DNA of 64,000 nt, taken from Lachnospiraceae bacterium. Its GTDB lineage: Bacteria > Bacillota > Clostridia > Lachnospirales > Lachnospiraceae. How positions within the stretch are numbered: position 1 is the first letter of the stretch; each line of letters starts with the position of its first letter. Of the stretch, positions 8,791-17,795 are shown in pieces. Under the pieces are notes generated by a model. The model worked only from the letters and a program-made list of their open reading frames with translations. It was not told the DNA's origin and made no database searches. A program made the position numbers and the translations under genes. The stretch spans positions 1 through 64,000 of the forward strand of contig JAFWDI010000026.1 in the NCBI GenBank assembly GCA_017513125.1, written 5' to 3'.

Positions 8791-10089
8791 ATGAAAAAGC
8801 GTATTTTAGCTCTCCTGCTGTCCTGTGCCATGGTCGTCGGCCTGGCTGCCTGCGGCGGCGGCTCGAGCGACAACGGCGGCGGCGCTGCGGATAACGGAAG
8901 CGCCCCTGCACCCGCGGCGGAAGACGCGGAGTCTGCCGGCGAGGCGGGTTCGACCGATCTGGCCGATCTGACCGTCGGTGCGATCTACATTAACGGTAAG
9001 AACGACACCGCCGGCTACACCTACCAGCACTCGAACGGCATCATTACGGCCATGCGTAATCTGGGCATGGACGTTGACAGCCAGCTGTACGTGGTCGACT
9101 ACGTCGAGGAAGACTACGACGCGGTCTGCCAGGCCATCGACACGCTGGTCGGCGAGGGCTGCGACATTATCTTCGGTATCTCCTTCGGCTATCTGGATGC
9201 GTTTAACGATAAGGCCGCGGAGTATCCGGACGTGATCTTCTCGCACGGCACCGGCTATCTGTGCAATGACACGAACTTCAACAACTACTTCGGCCGCGCC
9301 TACCAGGCTCGTTACCTGGCCGGCATCGTGGCGGGCCTGAAGAGCCTTGAGGAAGGAAATAACAATATCGGCTACGTCGCCGCTTTCGGAACCGAGTATG
9401 CCGAGACCGCTTCCGGCATCAACGGCTTCGCGATGGGCGTCCGCGCGGTGAACCCCGACGCGACGATCTACGTGAAGGAGCTCGGCGCCTGGGGCGATGA
9501 GCCGAACGAGTACGCGTTCGCGGAAGAGCTGATCAACAGCTATAACTGCTGCGTGATCTCCCAGCACTGCGACTCCGCGCAGGCCATGATCGCGGCGGCT
9601 GACGCCGGCGTGTACGGCTGCGGCTATAACAGCGATATGACCGAGGATGCTCCGACCGCAGTCCTGACCAGCGCCGTGTGGCATTGGGATGTGTATTACC
9701 AGACTGCGATCGAGGCGGCGGCTGCCTGCGGCGGCGACGCTTCCCAGTTCGTGACCCAGATGGGCGGCCCCGCGTACTATGCGGGTCTGGCCGAGGGCTT
9801 CGTGGGCTATGCCCCTCTGAACGAGGCGATCGCTCCCGCGAATGCGCAGGCTTATCTGGATGCCGTTTCCGATCTGATCATCTCCGGCGAGTGGGATGTG
9901 TTCAGCGGCACGGCCCTGAGCTTCGAGGAGGCTGAGGACGGCACCGTGACCGTGGTCCAGACTCCTGCGGACCTCGTCGATAACGAGGGCAATGTCATCG
10001 TTGAGGCCGGCGGCCCCAGCGTGGAAGACAGCGTGATCACCGGAACCATGGACTGGTTCGTGGAAGGCGTCCAGGACGTCGCCGGCTGA
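8791..10089 (+). CDS. BMP-family (nucleoside-type) substrate-binding lipoprotein
   Basis: A 432-residue lipoprotein with lipobox L-A-A-C (Cys21) and a low-complexity Gly/Ala/Glu/Ser linker to about residue 55. A basic membrane protein (PnrA/BMP) domain follows: V-G-A-I-Y-I-N-G-K-N-D at its start, then the cleft segments F-G-I-S-F-G-Y and G-F-A-M-G-V-R. BMP proteins bind purine nucleosides and feed them to Nup-type ABC importers. The start is set at the ATG after GAGGAGGAAAAGGAAA; an in-frame TTG 21 bases earlier overlaps that site. A terminator after the gene probably makes it more abundant than the downstream ATPase and permeases. Function is inferred from family and neighbours. Confidence 0.88.
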   Translation: MKKRILALLLSCAMVVGLAACGGGSSDNGGGAADNGSAPAPAAEDAESAGEAGSTDLADLTVGAIYINGKNDTAGYTYQHSNGIITAMRNLGMDVDSQLYVVDYVEEDYDAVCQAIDTLVGEGCDIIFGISFGYLDAFNDKAAEYPDVIFSHGTGYLCNDTNFNNYFGRAYQARYLAGIVAGLKSLEEGNNNIGYVAAFGTEYAETASGINGFAMGVRAVNPDATIYVKELGAWGDEPNEYAFAEELINSYNCCVISQHCDSAQAMIAAADAGVYGCGYNSDMTEDAPTAVLTSAVWHWDVYYQTAIEAAAACGGDASQFVTQMGGPAYYAGLAEGFVGYAPLNEAIAPANAQAYLDAVSDLIISGEWDVFSGTALSFEEAEDGTVTVVQTPADLVDNEGNVIVEAGGPSVEDSVITGTMDWFVEGVQDVAG

Positions 10090-10120
10090 TCCGGTTCAGT
10101 CTGAACGAAAACGGACCCGG

Positions 10121-10155
10121 GACCCGGGCCGGGTCATTCCGGCCCGGGTCTTTTT
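10121..10155 (+). terminator. Terminator between the binding lipoprotein and its ABC genes
   Basis: GACCCGGGCC pairs perfectly with GGCCCGGGTC across a 10-base loop, followed by TTTTT. It lies within an apparent operon and may partly terminate transcription, lowering expression of the ATPase and permeases. Confidence 0.88.
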
Positions 10156-10282
10156 CCCCGCAGAACGCGCATTTATCCCGCGCGGCCGGCCCTGCCCGGA
10201 ACCGCAGCGCCGCGGGAACGGCCGCGAAAGACCGCGCGTCCTGTGAGGAAAGAGAGGAAACGTCCCGAAGAAGGGAGGGCCT

Positions 10283-12019
10283 ATGTCTCAGGAATACGCC
10301 GTGGAGATGCACGGCATTTCGAAAGCATTCGGCAATAAGATCGCGAACAGCCAGGTGGAGCTCACCCTGAAGAGGGGCGAGATCCTTTCGCTGCTCGGCG
10401 AAAACGGTTCCGGAAAGACCACGCTCGTGAACATGCTCGCGGGCATCTATGCGCCGGATGCCGGCACCATTCTCATCGACGGAAAAGAAGTGGAGATCCG
10501 CTCGCCCGAAGACGCGAAGCGCCTCGGCGTCGGCATGGTCCATCAGCACTCGAAGCTGGTGGAAGCCTTCGACGCTGCGGACAATATCACGATCGGCACG
10601 GAAAAGGGCGCTCTTTTCCTGAAGAAGGACCGTTATAAGGAGATTCAGGAGATCGCAGACCGCTTCGGCTTCCGCATCGACCTCCGGAAAAAAGTCCATA
10701 ACATGTCGGTCTCCGAGAAACAGACGCTGGAGATCATGAAGGTCCTTTACTACGGCGCGAAGATCATCATTCTGGACGAGCCCACCGCGGTGCTGACGGT
10801 CCAGGAGATCGCGAAGCTCTTCGACGTCCTCCGCCGCATGCGCGAGGAGGGCCACTCCATCATTATCATCACGCATAAGCTGAACGAAGTCATGGAGATC
10901 TCGGACCGCGTGGCCATCCTGCGGAAGGGCGAGTACATCACCACGGTGAACACCGCGGAGACGAACGAGCAGGAGCTGACCGAGTGGATGGTCGGTTCGA
11001 AGATCGACCTGAACATCGCGCACCCGGTCTCGGAGAAGACCGAGCCGCTGCTGGAGATCCGCGATCTGACGGTCCTGTCCGACGAGGGCAATGCCGCGAT
11101 CGACGGCCTGAATTTCTACATCCGCGGCGGCGAGATCCTCGGCGTGGCGGGCATTGCGGGCTGCGGCCAGCGCGAGCTCTGCGAGGCCATCGCGGGTTTG
11201 CGGCCGGTACAGTCCGGAGCGATCGTGCATAAAGGAGAGAACATCGTCGGGAAGACCCCGAAGCAGATCCTGGAGAAGGGCATCGCGATGTCGTTCATCC
11301 CGGAGGACCGCCTGGGCATGGGCCTGGTCCCCTCAATGTCGATCGCCGAAAACATGATCCTGAAGACCTATAAGGACACGCCGGGCCTGTTCGTCGACAT
11401 GAAGAAGGGCACGCAGGAGGCGGAAGAGGTCATCGAGAAGCTCGGCGTGGTCACGCAGGGCACGTTCGAGCCCGTCCGAAGGCTCTCGGGAGGAAACGTC
11501 CAGAAGGTGCTGCTGGGCCGCGAGATCAAGGGCGAGCCGAACGTGATCGTCACGGCGTACCCCGTGCGCGGCCTGGACATCAACTCCTCTTACCAGATCT
11601 ACGACATTCTGAACCAGCAGAAGATGAAGGGCGTCGGCATCCTGTTCGTCGGCGAGGACCTCGACATCATGCTGGAGCTGTGCGATAAGATCATGGTCCT
11701 TTGCCACAGCAAGGTCATGGGCGTCGTGAACGCGAACCACACCACGAAGGAAGAGCTGGGTCTGATGATGACCGGCTCGCTCGACCTGACGGAGAAGGAC
11801 GCGTCGAAGCCGTACGGCATCGCCCGCGACACACAGATCGACGAGGCGACGCTCGAAGCGGTCGAGGCCGCGAAGGACGTCCGTGAGGCGGAAGCCGCAC
11901 TGGCGGAGGCGGAAGAGCAGGTCGCGGCGGCCAGAGAGGCCGCGGAGGCCGCCAGGGAAGCCGCGAAGGCGGCGGCGGAGGCCGCCCGCTCCGCGGAAAA
12001 CGCGAAAGGAGGTGAGTGA
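10283..12019 (+). CDS. Nucleoside-type ABC transporter, tandem ATP-binding protein
   Basis: A 578-residue protein with two fused ABC ATPase domains, as in NupO/RbsA-type importers. The first domain is intact: Walker A G-E-N-G-S-G-K-T-T near residue 43, Walker B I-I-L-D-E-P-T near 160. The second domain has the usual degenerate P-loop (G-I-A-G-C-G-Q) and signature L-S-G-G-N-V-Q-K. Its Walker B region reads V-T-A-Y-P-V-R-G-L-D, without the Glu. An unusual tail of about 60 residues rich in Ala, Glu and Lys (about 515-578) is predicted to be helical and absent from typical relatives. The start ATG follows AAGGGAGGGCCT. The first permease starts 2 bp after the stop. Confidence 0.9.
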   Translation: MSQEYAVEMHGISKAFGNKIANSQVELTLKRGEILSLLGENGSGKTTLVNMLAGIYAPDAGTILIDGKEVEIRSPEDAKRLGVGMVHQHSKLVEAFDAADNITIGTEKGALFLKKDRYKEIQEIADRFGFRIDLRKKVHNMSVSEKQTLEIMKVLYYGAKIIILDEPTAVLTVQEIAKLFDVLRRMREEGHSIIIITHKLNEVMEISDRVAILRKGEYITTVNTAETNEQELTEWMVGSKIDLNIAHPVSEKTEPLLEIRDLTVLSDEGNAAIDGLNFYIRGGEILGVAGIAGCGQRELCEAIAGLRPVQSGAIVHKGENIVGKTPKQILEKGIAMSFIPEDRLGMGLVPSMSIAENMILKTYKDTPGLFVDMKKGTQEAEEVIEKLGVVTQGTFEPVRRLSGGNVQKVLLGREIKGEPNVIVTAYPVRGLDINSSYQIYDILNQQKMKGVGILFVGEDLDIMLELCDKIMVLCHSKVMGVVNANHTTKEELGLMMTGSLDLTEKDASKPYGIARDTQIDEATLEAVEAAKDVREAEAALAEAEEQVAAAREAAEAAREAAKAAAEAARSAENAKGGE

Positions 12020-12021
12020 TC

Positions 12022-13251
12022 GTGCCGTTCCATGTGATCAAGCGTGACAGCTGCCCCCTGAGCAAAAAGATCCTTTACTACGTGATCGCGATCGTGATCG
12101 CGCTGCTGATCGGCGCCGCGATCCTGGCCGCGATCGGCGTGAATCCTCTGTCCTACTATTTCAACATGGCCACGATGGGCATGGTCGGAAACCGCATCGC
12201 CTATAAGGCGTTCGAGAACTACCTGAAGGTGTTCGTTCCGCTGGTGCTGACCTCGGTGGCGCTCTCGTTTGCGTTTAAGATGCGCTTCTGGAACATCGGC
12301 GGCGAGGGCCAGTTCATCATGGGATCGCTGGCCGCGGCGTTCGTCGCGTTCAAGTTCGGGCCCGTGCTGCCGCAGCCCCTGACCCTGCTGCTGATGTGCG
12401 TGGGCGCGGTCGTCGTCGCAGGCGTGTACGGCTGCTTCGTCGCGGCGCTGAAGGTGAAGTTCGGGACGAATGAGACGCTGCTGACGCTGATGTTAAACTA
12501 CATCGCGCTGTACATTATCATCTATTTCGCGAATACCGCGGGCGACTGGAACATCTTCCTGAACCCGAACTCGGCCCGGACGACGTTCGGCAGTTTCGCG
12601 GAGTACGCGAGCTGGCCGGGTATTCCCATCGGGCGGTTCACACTGAACATCTGCGTGATCTTTACGATCATCATCTGCATCATCGCGCACATTTATCTGA
12701 AGCGGACGAAGCACGGCTACGAGATCGCGGTCGTCGGCGACTCGCCGAACTCCGCGCGCTACGCCGGCATGAACGTCGGAAAGATCATCGTGCGGACCGT
12801 GTTCCTGTCTGCCGCGCTGATCGGCCTGGCGGCCGCGTTCAAGGTCGGGACCGCGGGCATCCTGTCCACGGCCATAACGGGAAATGTCGGCTGGACCGGC
12901 GTCATCGTGGCCTGGCTCGCGAAGCTGTCCACGGGCGGCATCTTCATCGTCTCCGCGCTGATCAGTATCCTGAACTACGGATCGACGGTCGCGGCCTCGA
13001 CGTTCGGCGCGGTCGACGCGAACTTCGCGAACATGCTGCAGGGCATGATCCTGTTCGCGGTGCTGGTCGCGGACTTCTTCTGCCGGTTCCGCCTGGTGCG
13101 GACGGAGAAGGCAGTCCCGGCAGCCGCGGCGGTGAAGGCCGATGCGCCGGAAGCGGCGGAGATCCCGGCGGCACCCGCGGAAGCGGAGATCCCGGCGGAC
13201 GCAGCGGAAGCGGCCGCGCAGGCAGGAGAGGAGGTATCAAATGAACAGTAG
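12022..13251 (+). CDS. Nucleoside-type ABC permease, subunit 1
   Basis: A 409-residue membrane permease of the BPD_transp_2 / NupP type with 8-10 hydrophobic segments. The family motif F-W-N-I-G-G-E-G-Q near residue 95 matches guanosine/nucleoside importer permeases, and V-G-D-S-P-N-S-A-R-Y-A-G-M near 240 is the cytoplasmic coupling segment. The GTG at 12022 is chosen because AAAGGAGGTGAG lies 8-9 bases before it; the GTG at 12016 is too close to that site. After the last membrane segment comes a soluble tail of about 50 residues rich in Ala, Glu and Pro, echoing the tail on the ATPase. It overlaps the next gene by 11 bp. Confidence 0.88.
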   Translation: MPFHVIKRDSCPLSKKILYYVIAIVIALLIGAAILAAIGVNPLSYYFNMATMGMVGNRIAYKAFENYLKVFVPLVLTSVALSFAFKMRFWNIGGEGQFIMGSLAAAFVAFKFGPVLPQPLTLLLMCVGAVVVAGVYGCFVAALKVKFGTNETLLTLMLNYIALYIIIYFANTAGDWNIFLNPNSARTTFGSFAEYASWPGIPIGRFTLNICVIFTIIICIIAHIYLKRTKHGYEIAVVGDSPNSARYAGMNVGKIIVRTVFLSAALIGLAAAFKVGTAGILSTAITGNVGWTGVIVAWLAKLSTGGIFIVSALISILNYGSTVAASTFGAVDANFANMLQGMILFAVLVADFFCRFRLVRTEKAVPAAAAVKADAPEAAEIPAAPAEAEIPADAAEAAAQAGEEVSNEQ

Positions 13252-14233
13252 TTTTATCCTGATCACATTCCTCCATAACATTATCGTCTATAACATCCCG
13301 CTGCTGTACGGTACGGTCGGCGAGATCATGGTCGAGAAGTCCGGCAGCCTGAACCTCGGCGTCGAGGGTACCATGGCCGTGGGCGCCATGTTCGGCTACA
13401 TTGCCGGCTGCCGTGCGAACTCGTTCCTGGTCGGCCTGATCGTGGCATTTATCTCGGGAGCGCTGTGCGGCCTGATCTTCGCGGTGCTGACCGTGACCCT
13501 GCAGGCGAACCAGAACATCACCGGTCTGACGCTGACGACGTTCGGCCTCGGCGTGTTCTTCTTCGTCGGCAACGGCGTGAAAGCGGTCGAGTGGCCGGTG
13601 CTGCAGAATTTCGAGTCGATGGTGCGCGGCTTTGCGGACATCGAGATACCGGGACTCTCGCAGATCCCCGGGCTCGGACGGATCCTCTTCTCGCAGAACT
13701 CGATGGTGTATATGGGCATCATCATTGCCGTTCTGGTGTGGATCTACCTGCGCCACACGCGCGTCGGCCTGCGCACGCGGGCGATCGGCGAGAACCCCGC
13801 GGCGGCGGATTCGGTCGGCATCAACATCGTGCGGTATAAGTATCTGAACATCATGGTCGGCAGCGGCATCATGGGCCTCGGCGGGCTGTACATGGGCCTG
13901 AACCTGAACGGCTCGCTTTCCTCGACGGTCTGGACGAACGGCTACGGCTGGATCGCGGTCGCGCTGGTCATCTTCGCGAACTGGAGCCCGATCGTGGCGC
14001 TGCTGGGCACATTCATTTTCGGTTTCTTCAACACCCTGCAGGTCTCGGGCACTTCGCTCGCGGCCGCGTTCCCGGGGCTCCTGGGATGGCTGTCCCGGAT
14101 CCCGACGCAGCTGTATCAGGCGCTGCCGTTCGTGATCACCGCGGTCGTGCTGATCGTGACCTCGATGAAGAAGTCAAAGAGTACCGGACAGCCTCAGGCG
14201 CTGGGACTGAATTATTTCCGCGAGGAGCGGTGA
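13241..14233 (+). CDS. Nucleoside-type ABC permease, subunit 2
   Basis: A 330-residue permease, partner of the preceding one (NupQ-like). The N-terminal segment has the family motif L-N-L-G-V-E-G-T-M near residue 37, and the coupling segment is A-I-G-E-N-P-A-A-A-D-S-V-G near 187. About nine hydrophobic segments are visible. The ATG is supported by GAGAGGAGGTATCAA and by the 11 bp overlap with the upstream gene; open frame further upstream reads only Arg-rich shadow sequence. With the ATPase and the BMP lipoprotein it completes a nucleoside importer, next to xpt. Confident family call, inferred substrate. Confidence 0.9.
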   Translation: MNSSFILITFLHNIIVYNIPLLYGTVGEIMVEKSGSLNLGVEGTMAVGAMFGYIAGCRANSFLVGLIVAFISGALCGLIFAVLTVTLQANQNITGLTLTTFGLGVFFFVGNGVKAVEWPVLQNFESMVRGFADIEIPGLSQIPGLGRILFSQNSMVYMGIIIAVLVWIYLRHTRVGLRTRAIGENPAAADSVGINIVRYKYLNIMVGSGIMGLGGLYMGLNLNGSLSSTVWTNGYGWIAVALVIFANWSPIVALLGTFIFGFFNTLQVSGTSLAAAFPGLLGWLSRIPTQLYQALPFVITAVVLIVTSMKKSKSTGQPQALGLNYFREER

Positions 14234-14259
14234 TACTAACTTAGAAGGAAGGACGAATA

Positions 14260-15237
14260 ATGAAAAAGTTTTTGATCGGAATCATTGCGGCCGCGATGAC
14301 GGCGGCGCTTCTGGCGGGCTGCGGCTCGGGCGGAGCGTCCGGCGGCGGTGCGGAGACCGCCGCGCCTGCGGAGACGGCCGCACCTGCGGAGACGCCTGCA
14401 CCCGAGACCCCGGCACCCGCGGAACCGGCTCCAGACGGCGGAGCGTCGATCGCCGCGAACGAGTTTACGTTCGACGGGCATGACGTCACGGTGGCCGTGG
14501 ATATCAGCTGCGGCTGGGGCGTGGAATTCGGCGAGAATGCCACGTATATTTACGACGAGCCGAACGACGGGACGATCGAGGCGGCCGCTTTCGGCGTCTA
14601 TCTGTCCCAGGAAGACTATGAGGGAGTCATCGCGGAGTACAGCGGGGACGAGAGCTTCTCGGAAGTCGGAGCTGGCGTGATGTTCACGCAGAGCGACGGG
14701 ACGCAGTGCTTTGCGTTTGTCGTCGGCGAGGGCGTGAACTATGAGATCATGGTCGAGCCGGGCCATGACGCGGACGCGGTCTATAACCGTGTCAATGTCA
14801 TGATGGCGGAGGTCGGCGCGGCGATCACGACGCCTTCCGCGGCCAGCGCCGTGCAGGGAGCCGGGGCGGCGGTCGCCACGAACCAGTTCATTTTCGACGA
14901 TCAGCCGGTGATGGTCAGCGTGGATATCATCGGCGGCTGGAACGTCGAGTTCGGACAGAACGCCACGTATATCTATGACGGCCAGAACGACGGCGTGAGG
15001 GAAGCGGCCGGCTATGCGGTCCACCTGACCCAGGAAGAGTACGAGACGCTGATCGAGGAGAACCGCGAAAACGAGAGCTTCTCGGAAGTCGGAGCCGGCG
15101 TGATCTTCACGCAGGAGGACGGAACGACCTTCTTTGCGTTCGTGGTCGGCGAGAACATGAATTATGAGATCGTGGCGGCGCCGGGGATCGACGCGGACGA
15201 GGTGTTTAACCGGGTCAGTGTCTGGATGGCGGAGTGA
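14260..15237 (+). CDS. Unrecognised lipoprotein made of two copies of one domain
   Basis: A 325-residue lipoprotein (lipobox L-A-G-C, Cys21). It has an Ala/Pro/Glu/Thr-rich linker (about 25-62) and then two closely similar domains of about 120 residues, 65-184 and 205-325. Shared landmarks are G-W-x-V-E-F-G-x-N-A-T-Y-I-Y-D, E-S-F-S-E-V-G-A-G-V, F-A-F-V-V-G-E and a final D-A-D-x-V-x-N-R-V. I do not recognise the domain. It starts 26 bp after the second nucleoside permease, with AGAAGGAAGG upstream, so it is probably the last gene of that operon and sits on the outer face of the membrane. A ligand-binding or accessory role in nucleoside capture is possible but unproven. Confidence 0.75.
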   Translation: MKKFLIGIIAAAMTAALLAGCGSGGASGGGAETAAPAETAAPAETPAPETPAPAEPAPDGGASIAANEFTFDGHDVTVAVDISCGWGVEFGENATYIYDEPNDGTIEAAAFGVYLSQEDYEGVIAEYSGDESFSEVGAGVMFTQSDGTQCFAFVVGEGVNYEIMVEPGHDADAVYNRVNVMMAEVGAAITTPSAASAVQGAGAAVATNQFIFDDQPVMVSVDIIGGWNVEFGQNATYIYDGQNDGVREAAGYAVHLTQEEYETLIEENRENESFSEVGAGVIFTQEDGTTFFAFVVGENMNYEIVAAPGIDADEVFNRVSVWMAE

Positions 15238-15274
15238 GATATTTCTCAAACGAGCATTTTTCGGAGCGATAAAC

Positions 15275-15589
15275 ATGAACCAGATCGAACGCATCACACA
15301 CTATGAAACGCTTCTGAACGAGGCGTCGGACGCGCTCGCCCTGCTCGGCGACGCCCTGGAGGGCTACCGCGCGGTGCAGGGGAAGATCCGCGAGCTCGAC
15401 GCCTACTACGGCAGCGACGAGTGGCGGCAGGACTTCGAGGACGACGAGGCAGGGAAGCTGCCGGCGGATCTGCCGCGCGGCGTGCTGACCGAGGACGGCG
15501 TCTGGGACCTGCTGACGGACGAGCGGGAGCTGGCGGCGCTGATGAGCGAGTATGCGGCGGAGTTTATCCGCCGGGGGACGTCGGCCTGA
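15275..15589 (+). CDS. DUF4298 family protein
   Basis: A 104-residue acidic cytoplasmic protein. It starts M-N-Q-I-E-R-I and contains E-L-D-A-Y-Y-G-S-D-E-W-R and the strongly kept D-D-E-A-G-K-L-P, then R-G-V-L-T-E-D. These match the DUF4298 family of small proteins in Firmicutes, whose function is not known. The first half looks helical, possibly a coiled coil. The ATG follows CGGAGCGATAAAC. It lies 37 bp after the duplicated-domain lipoprotein and before a terminator, so it may be the end of the nucleoside operon or a separate small unit. Confidence 0.75.
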   Translation: MNQIERITHYETLLNEASDALALLGDALEGYRAVQGKIRELDAYYGSDEWRQDFEDDEAGKLPADLPRGVLTEDGVWDLLTDERELAALMSEYAAEFIRRGTSA

Positions 15590-15646
15590 GGCGGCGGCCG
15601 GGCAGTGCCGGCTCGGGAGCATTGTCTGAAAAACCGAAGTAAAAGA

Positions 15647-15674
15647 AACGCCGGTGCGCGATGCGCCGGCGTTT
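15647..15674. terminator. Terminator between convergent genes
   Basis: AACGCCGGTGC pairs with GCGCCGGCGTT, with A residues before and T residues after, so it could serve both the DUF4298 gene (plus) and the export permease gene (minus). Confidence 0.75.
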
Positions 15675-15737
15675 TCATATACGTTTTTGTGCGATCGGTC
15701 CGGACCGCAGTTCCCGCTCCCGCAGGCCGCTGCCGGA

Positions 15738-16943
15738 TCAGTTATACCGCAGCGCGTCGATCGGCTTCATCTTCGCGGCCTTATTCGCGGGGTAGAGCCC
15801 GAACAGCACGCCGATGCCGATCGAGAACAGGATCGAGATCAAGGCGATCGACGGCGAGATCGAGTAGTGCACGCCGGAATCCAGCCCCATGTCGAGGAAG
15901 TCGGACATGCCGATCGTGCTGATGAGCTTCAGGGCGACGCCCGAGAACACGATGCCGATCAGGCAGCCCATCAGGCTGACCATCAGCGACTCGATCAGGA
16001 ACTGCAGCATGATGGTCCCGCGCCCTGCGCCGATGGCCTTGCGGATGCCGATCTCGCGCGTCCGCTCGGTGACGGACACGAGCATGATGTTCATGATGCC
16101 GATGCCGCCGACCAGCAGAGAGATCGCGGCGATGCCGCCGAGCAGCAGCGAGAGCGTTGCGGTCACCTGCTGCATGGCCTCCGCGTATTCGGACTCGTTA
16201 TAGAGCCAGAAATTCTCGGGGTTCTCCGGATCGTCGCCGAGGCGCTCCGCCAGCCGGATCTTCAGCGCCTCCTCGCAGGCGTCCATGTCGTCGTTCGCCG
16301 CGGAGACGTAGAACGAGCTGATGTTCCGGCCGACGTCGCTGATGCGCACCAGAGTCGAGTGCGGGATGTAGGCCATGTAGCTCGCGCCCCAGTAGCTCGC
16401 GATGGAGTTGTCGTTCTCGGACAGCACGCCGACGATCAGGAAGCGCTGGCCGTTCAGCTTGATGTATTCGCCGACGACGTTCGTGCGGCCCATGACTTCG
16501 GTCGCGAGGTCGTGGTTGATCACGCAGACGTAGGAGTGGTTGTCGACGTCCGGCGTCATCAGGAACCGTCCGGACTCGAGCTCCATGTTCTGCATCTGCG
16601 CGAGGCCCGCGGTCGTGCCGATGACCTGCGCGTTCTTCTGGGCGACGGCGCTCGAGGCGAGCGCGCCGGACTCGACGTAGGGGGCGACGGCCTCGATGGC
16701 TTCGTCCTCGGTCAGCTCGCGCAGGTCCTCGAGGCGGAAGCCCTCGTCGTAGATGTAGACGCTGATCTGGTTCGTGCCCAGGCCCGCGATCGTGTCGGTG
16801 ATGGAGCTCGTGGCGCCGTTCACCAGGGAGACCAGCACGACCAGCGCGAACACGCCGATGATGATGCCGAGCATGGTCAGAAACGACCGCATCTTATGCG
16901 AGAGGATGGATTTGAGGGCCATCTTAAAGGATTGGAAGATCAT
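15738..16943 (-). CDS. MacB-like ABC transporter permease
   Basis: A 401-residue FtsX/MacB-type permease. It has one membrane segment near the N-terminus ([11 protein letters not shown]), a large extracellular MacB core domain of about 220 residues, and three more membrane segments. The family motif [13 protein letters not shown] near residue 290 lies before the last helices. This fold exports peptides, antibiotics or lipoproteins by a mechanotransmission mechanism rather than through a channel. The ATG at 16943 is chosen because GAGAGGAGGTGTCCG precedes it; open frame further upstream is the ATPase tail in another frame. It overlaps the ATPase gene by 4 bp. Confidence 0.88.
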   Translation of the reverse strand: MIFQSFKMALKSILSHKMRSFLTMLGIIIGVFALVVLVSLVNGATSSITDTIAGLGTNQISVYIYDEGFRLEDLRELTEDEAIEAVAPYVESGALASSAVAQKNAQVIGTTAGLAQMQNMELESGRFLMTPDVDNHSYVCVINHDLATEVMGRTNVVGEYIKLNGQRFLIVGVLSENDNSIASYWGASYMAYIPHSTLVRISDVGRNISSFYVSAANDDMDACEEALKIRLAERLGDDPENPENFWLYNESEYAEAMQQVTATLSLLLGGIAAISLLVGGIGIMNIMLVSVTERTREIGIRKAIGAGRGTIMLQFLIESLMVSLMGCLIGIVFSGVALKLISTIGMSDFLDMGLDSGVHYSISPSIALISILFSIGIGVLFGLYPANKAAKMKPIDALRYN

Positions 16944-17755
16944 TCGGACACCTCCTCTCCCGGCTCGTCCGCGAAGAGGTCGTCGACTTCTTCCGCGGGC
17001 AATGCTTCGGTGTCGGGCCATGCTTCGTCCGCCGGCATGGCCTCATCCGCCTGCGCGGCCTCCGCTTCTGCGTCGGGCAATGCCTCGCCTCCCAGTTCCT
17101 CGACGCGCCCGTCCATGATGCGGATCGCGCGCCCGGCCTGCGCCGCCACGTGCTCGTCGTGCGTGATCAGCACGATCGTGTGGCCCTGCGCGTTCAGCCG
17201 CCGGAACAGATCCATGATCTGCTGGCCGGTCTTCTGGTCCAGGTTGCCCGTCGGCTCGTCCGCTAGGAAGAGCGCGGGCTTCCCGGCCATGGCGCGGGCG
17301 ATCGCGACGCGCTGCTGCTGGCCGCCGGACAGCTGGTTCGGCCGGTGGCGCCGGCGGTCGTAGAGGTCCACGTTCTCGAGAGCCTCCTTCACGCGTTCCT
17401 TCCGCTCCTTCGCGGGGACGCGCTGATAGATCAGCGGGAGCTCGACATTTTCCTCCGCGGTCAGGTCCGCGATCAGATTAAAACTCTGGAAAATAAAGCC
17501 GATCTTCCGGTTCCGGATCTTCGTGAGCTCGCGCTCGGAATATTTTTCGATGGGCTGGCCGTCGAGCAGGTACTCGCCCTCGTCTGCGGTGTCCAGACAG
17601 CCCATGATGTTCATGAGCGTGGACTTTCCGCTGCCGGAGGGGCCGACGATCGCGACGAACTCGCCCTCGCGGATGTGAAGCGAGGCCCGGTCGAGTGCGC
17701 GCAGCTCTTCGTCACCCATCTTATAGATTTTGGAAACGTCCTTAAAAACGATCAT
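16940..17755 (-). CDS. MacB-like ABC transporter ATP-binding protein with acidic tail
   Basis: A 271-residue ATPase of the MacB/LolD/FtsE group. Walker A is G-P-S-G-S-G-K-S-T, the signature L-S-G-G-Q-Q-Q-R, and Walker [10 protein letters not shown]. The core ends near residue 222, about where normal family members stop. It is followed by about 48 residues rich in Asp, Glu, Ala and Pro, ending D-E-P-G-E-E-V-S-E. The tail is open and in frame, so it is probably real and disordered. The ATG follows AAAGGACTGACTT. It lies between the adaptor (40 bp gap) and the permease (4 bp overlap) in one minus-strand operon. Confidence 0.9.
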   Translation of the reverse strand: MIVFKDVSKIYKMGDEELRALDRASLHIREGEFVAIVGPSGSGKSTLMNIMGCLDTADEGEYLLDGQPIEKYSERELTKIRNRKIGFIFQSFNLIADLTAEENVELPLIYQRVPAKERKERVKEALENVDLYDRRRHRPNQLSGGQQQRVAIARAMAGKPALFLADEPTGNLDQKTGQQIMDLFRRLNAQGHTIVLITHDEHVAAQAGRAIRIMDGRVEELGGEALPDAEAEAAQADEAMPADEAWPDTEALPAEEVDDLFADEPGEEVSE

Positions 17756-17795
17756 AAGTCAGTCCTTTGGTGCGGGTCATAGTGCGCGCCCGGCG

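Noticed and set aside
11482..11580. Loss of function in the second ATPase domain of the nucleoside importer
   Set aside because: A degenerate second nucleotide site is normal in RbsA/NupO-type tandem ATPases, so this is a family trait and not a mutation.
15654..17363. Plus-strand open frame of 569 codons over the export genes
   Set aside because: Composition is Asp/His/Arg/Val-rich with no recognisable domain. The minus-strand MacB genes fully explain the region.
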